From Neorhizobium alkalisoli (GTDB lineage: Bacteria; Pseudomonadota; Alphaproteobacteria; Rhizobiales; Rhizobiaceae): a stretch of 64,000 nt of DNA. Position numbers and translations under genes: made by a program. Below the pieces are notes generated by a model. The model was not told the origin of the DNA and did not search any database. It saw nothing but the letters and a program-made list of their open reading frames with translations. Below, in pieces: positions 61,778-64,000 of this stretch. How positions within the stretch are numbered: position 1 is the first letter of the stretch; every line of letters starts with the position of its first letter. Location of the stretch: NCBI RefSeq assembly GCF_002968635.1, contig NZ_PVBN01000003.1:1-64000 (forward strand), written 5' to 3'.

Positions 61778-63628
61778 ATGTCTGGATTGTTTAATGCTGT
61801 ACCGCTGCAGCGTCGCACTGCGGCGGATGCGTTCCCGCTGAAGCAGAGCATCGTCAGCATTGCTGTGATCAGCGGCATCGTCAATATTCTGGCCCTGACG
61901 TCGCCGTTGTTCATGCTTCAGGTTTACGACAGAGTGCTTTCAAGCGGCAGTGTTCCGACGCTGATCGGCCTCGCTGTACTTGCGACCGGCCTATACGCCT
62001 TTCAGTCCATGCTCGACGTCATCCGTGCGCGCGTGTTGCTGAGGATCGGTGAGGGCTTTGATCTGCGCCTGTCGGACCGGGTGCATGAGGCCGTAACCCG
62101 ATTGCCTTTGCTGACGCGTATGCCGGGCGACGGTCTGCAGCCCTTGCGCGACCTCGACAATGTCCGCGGCTTTCTCTCCGGAAATGGACCAACGGCCTTT
62201 TTCGACCTGCCCTGGATGCCGCTTTATCTGGCGATCTGCTTTCTGTTCCACTTCTGGATCGGCGTGACGGCGCTGGCAGGTGCCGTCATACTCGTGTGCC
62301 TTACCTTGCTCACCAACTCGCTGTCGAAAACGGCGATACGCGACGCCATCTCTTCCAATATGGCGCGAAACGGCCTGTTGGAGGCGGCGCGCCGCAATGC
62401 CGAGGTGGTACAGGCGATGGGCATCGGTCGGCGGATTGCCGCCCGCTGGCAGCTCGCGAATGCGGATTATCTGGCTGCGAACCGCAAGGCCGGCGATGTC
62501 GCCGGTGGATTTGGCAGCATCTCCAGGTCGCTGCGGATGATACTGCAATCGGCCATTCTTGCCGTGGGTGCCTATCTGGTTATCACACAGCAGGCGACCG
62601 GTGGCGTGATGATCGCCAGTTCGATCATGATGGGTCGCGCGCTTGCGCCTGTTGATCTCGCAATCGCGAGCTGGAAGCCCTTCCTGATGGCGAGGCAGAG
62701 CTGGACGAGGCTGAAGGACCTTTTGGCGAAGGTTCCGGAGAGTGCTCCCATGACGGCGCTGCCGGTCCCTGAAAAGGAATTGCGAGCCGAGGCCGTGACC
62801 GTCATGCCTCCGGGTGAGAGAAAACCGACCGTCGCGGGACTTGGCTTTGCAGTTGCTGCAGGAAGCGCATTGGGGATCATCGGCCCTTCGGGTTCGGGCA
62901 AGTCCACGCTGGCGCGCGTGCTTGTGGGGGCATGGGTGCCTGCCGCCGGCAAAGTTCGGCTGGATGGGGCGAGCCTCGACCAGTGGGATAGCGAAGCCCT
63001 CGGACGCCACATTGGTTATCTGCCTCAGGGTGTTGAACTTTTCGACGGCACGATTGCGGAGAATATCTCCCGTTTCGAGGATAACACCGATGCACAGGCC
63101 GTCGTGGCTGCTGCCAAGGCGGCGGGAGCCCATGAGCTTATCCTGCGTTTCGACCAAGGCTATGAGACACGGATCGGCGAAGGGGGCTCCGCATTGTCGG
63201 CGGGACAGCGTCAGCGCATCGGTCTTGCGCGAGCACTCTATCGCGATCCGTTCCTTGTCGTTCTTGACGAGCCGAATGCGAACCTGGACGCAGAGGGCGA
63301 AGCCGCGGTGATCAAGGCTATTGCATCGGTTCGCCAGAGGAGAGGCATCGCGGTCGTGGTCGCGCATCGTCCAAGCGCCATTGGTGCGGTTGATCTGGTG
63401 CTGATGATGGAGGCTGGCCGCCAAAAAGCTTTCGGTCCCCGGGACGAAGTGCTCTCGCAGGTTCTCAAAGCCGCGCCGGTGCCGCCGCCGGCAAACACGG
63501 GCTTTCCTGCGACCGGTGCTGCCGTGACGCCGCTGCGTGTGATTGCAAGCCCTTTCCGCGCCACTGCGGGCGGTGAAAGCACGGCGGAATCAGAGGATGG
63601 TTCGGAGGAATCCGATGTCAAACGTTGA
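61778..63628 (+). CDS. prtD: Type I secretion system permease/ATPase (PrtD family)
   Basis: This 616-residue half-transporter has an N-terminal membrane domain (about residues 20-310, with PLFMLQVYDRVLSSGSVPTL) and a C-terminal ATPase with Walker A GPSGSGKST (369-377), signature LSAGQ (473-477) and Walker B FLVVLDEPNANLD (from 492). There is no C39 peptidase domain, as in PrtD exporters of repeat-in-toxin proteins. A 50-residue acidic, alanine-rich tail follows the ATPase. It overlaps the adaptor gene by 14 bases. The exported protein is not in the window. Confidence 0.9.
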   Translation: MSGLFNAVPLQRRTAADAFPLKQSIVSIAVISGIVNILALTSPLFMLQVYDRVLSSGSVPTLIGLAVLATGLYAFQSMLDVIRARVLLRIGEGFDLRLSDRVHEAVTRLPLLTRMPGDGLQPLRDLDNVRGFLSGNGPTAFFDLPWMPLYLAICFLFHFWIGVTALAGAVILVCLTLLTNSLSKTAIRDAISSNMARNGLLEAARRNAEVVQAMGIGRRIAARWQLANADYLAANRKAGDVAGGFGSISRSLRMILQSAILAVGAYLVITQQATGGVMIASSIMMGRALAPVDLAIASWKPFLMARQSWTRLKDLLAKVPESAPMTALPVPEKELRAEAVTVMPPGERKPTVAGLGFAVAAGSALGIIGPSGSGKSTLARVLVGAWVPAAGKVRLDGASLDQWDSEALGRHIGYLPQGVELFDGTIAENISRFEDNTDAQAVVAAAKAAGAHELILRFDQGYETRIGEGGSALSAGQRQRIGLARALYRDPFLVVLDEPNANLDAEGEAAVIKAIASVRQRRGIAVVVAHRPSAIGAVDLVLMMEAGRQKAFGPRDEVLSQVLKAAPVPPPANTGFPATGAAVTPLRVIASPFRATAGGESTAESEDGSEESDVKR

Positions 63629-64000
63629 TCGTCTGAGGGGTGAGGTCACGGGCTCCATTCGACGCCATCTGGCGATTGGCCTGTTTACCAGCGTGCTGAT
63701 GGTAGGCGGCGCAGGCGCCTGGGCTGCGGTGACGAACCTGTCGGGTGCGGTGGTCGCTTCGGGACATTTCGTGGTGAACTCGTATGTGAAGAAAGTCCAG
63801 CATCCCAAGGGCGGGGTCGTCGGCGAGATTCTCATTCGTGAAGGGGACGAAGTGGCCGCGGGTCAGATCGTCATGCGGCTGGATGCCACCCAGACGCGTG
63901 CGAACCTCGCAATCGTCACCAAACGACTCGACGAACTATCCGCCAGAATGTCGCGCCTGGAAGCCGAGCGCGACGATCTTGAAACGATCGTGTTTCCCGA
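63615..64000 (+). CDS. Type I secretion periplasmic adaptor (HlyD family), N-terminal part
   Basis: The gene runs off the right edge; 128 residues are visible. A short cytoplasmic start is followed by one membrane helix (LAIGLFTSVLMVGGAGAWAAV), then GAVVASGHFVVNSYVKKVQHPKGGVV, the start of the lipoyl-like half-motif of HlyD/PrtE adaptors, and a coiled-coil start (LAIVTKRLDELSARMSRLEA). GGAGGA before ATG 63615 lies inside the end of the ATPase gene, which implies coupled translation. It links the inner-membrane exporter to an outer-membrane TolC-type channel. Confidence 0.9.
   Translation, partial: MSNVDRLRGEVTGSIRRHLAIGLFTSVLMVGGAGAWAAVTNLSGAVVASGHFVVNSYVKKVQHPKGGVVGEILIREGDEVAAGQIVMRLDATQTRANLAIVTKRLDELSARMSRLEAERDDLETIVFP

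Overview
The window is about 64 kb of GC-rich DNA from an alphaproteobacterium, most likely a member of the Rhizobiaceae (Rhizobium, Agrobacterium or Sinorhizobium type). The main evidence is the order glpR-glpD-glpS-glpT-glpP-glpQ-glpU-glpV, the density of ABC uptake operons each next to its own LysR, LacI, GntR or DeoR regulator, the frequent GTG starts, and the ribitol dehydrogenase. No rRNA, tRNA, CRISPR array, transposase or phage gene was seen. The content is catabolic and accessory, as on a rhizobial chromid or megaplasmid, but the replicon cannot be decided from here.

Layout. (1) 1-11541: the end of a gabD-like gene, a LysR regulator, an MmgE/PrpD protein, a complete Dpp-type ABC operon (binding protein, two permeases, two ATPases) and two M20 hydrolases; together these look like import and hydrolysis of an amide or peptide conjugate. 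(2) 11542-12813: a small cysteine-rich protein and a DUF309 protein. (3) 12814-19751: a ribitol operon with D-ribulokinase, ribitol 2-dehydrogenase and a sugar ABC importer, controlled by a divergent LacI regulator. (4) 19752-23594: an Rrf2 regulator facing an SfnB-like monooxygenase, a flavin reductase and a 2-oxoglutarate oxygenase, probably for sulfur scavenging. (5) 23951-30848: an iron cell-surface-signalling unit (ECF sigma factor, FecR, STN-domain TonB receptor) plus FhuD- and FhuB-like genes but no ATPase. (6) 30939-40723: a LysR regulator and a second Dpp operon, paralogous to the first, ending in a CocE/NonD hydrolase and a degenerate CapA-like protein.

(7) 40713-53905 is the least familiar part. 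Leftward runs a Dpp-type importer with a Tat-exported binding protein, a DUF1537 acid-sugar kinase and a GntR regulator. Rightward run a DapA-family lyase, a BNR (sialidase-like) protein, an iron alcohol dehydrogenase and a PdxA2-type dehydrogenase. The kinase and PdxA2 are the known pair that turns a four-carbon sugar acid into dihydroxyacetone phosphate. The added BNR protein, lyase and dehydrogenase suggest a larger acidic sugar as the starting compound; I regard this as the best candidate for an undescribed pathway. (8) 53135-61616: GlpR, GlpD and the glycerol ABC importer, which also deliver dihydroxyacetone phosphate, closed by a strong terminator. (9) 61778-64000: a type I secretion ATPase and the start of its HlyD-like adaptor, cut by the window end.

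Several binding-protein genes are followed by GC-rich hairpins without a U-tract, which probably keep the binding protein better expressed than its permeases. Functions rest on motif reading and family knowledge; no search was run.
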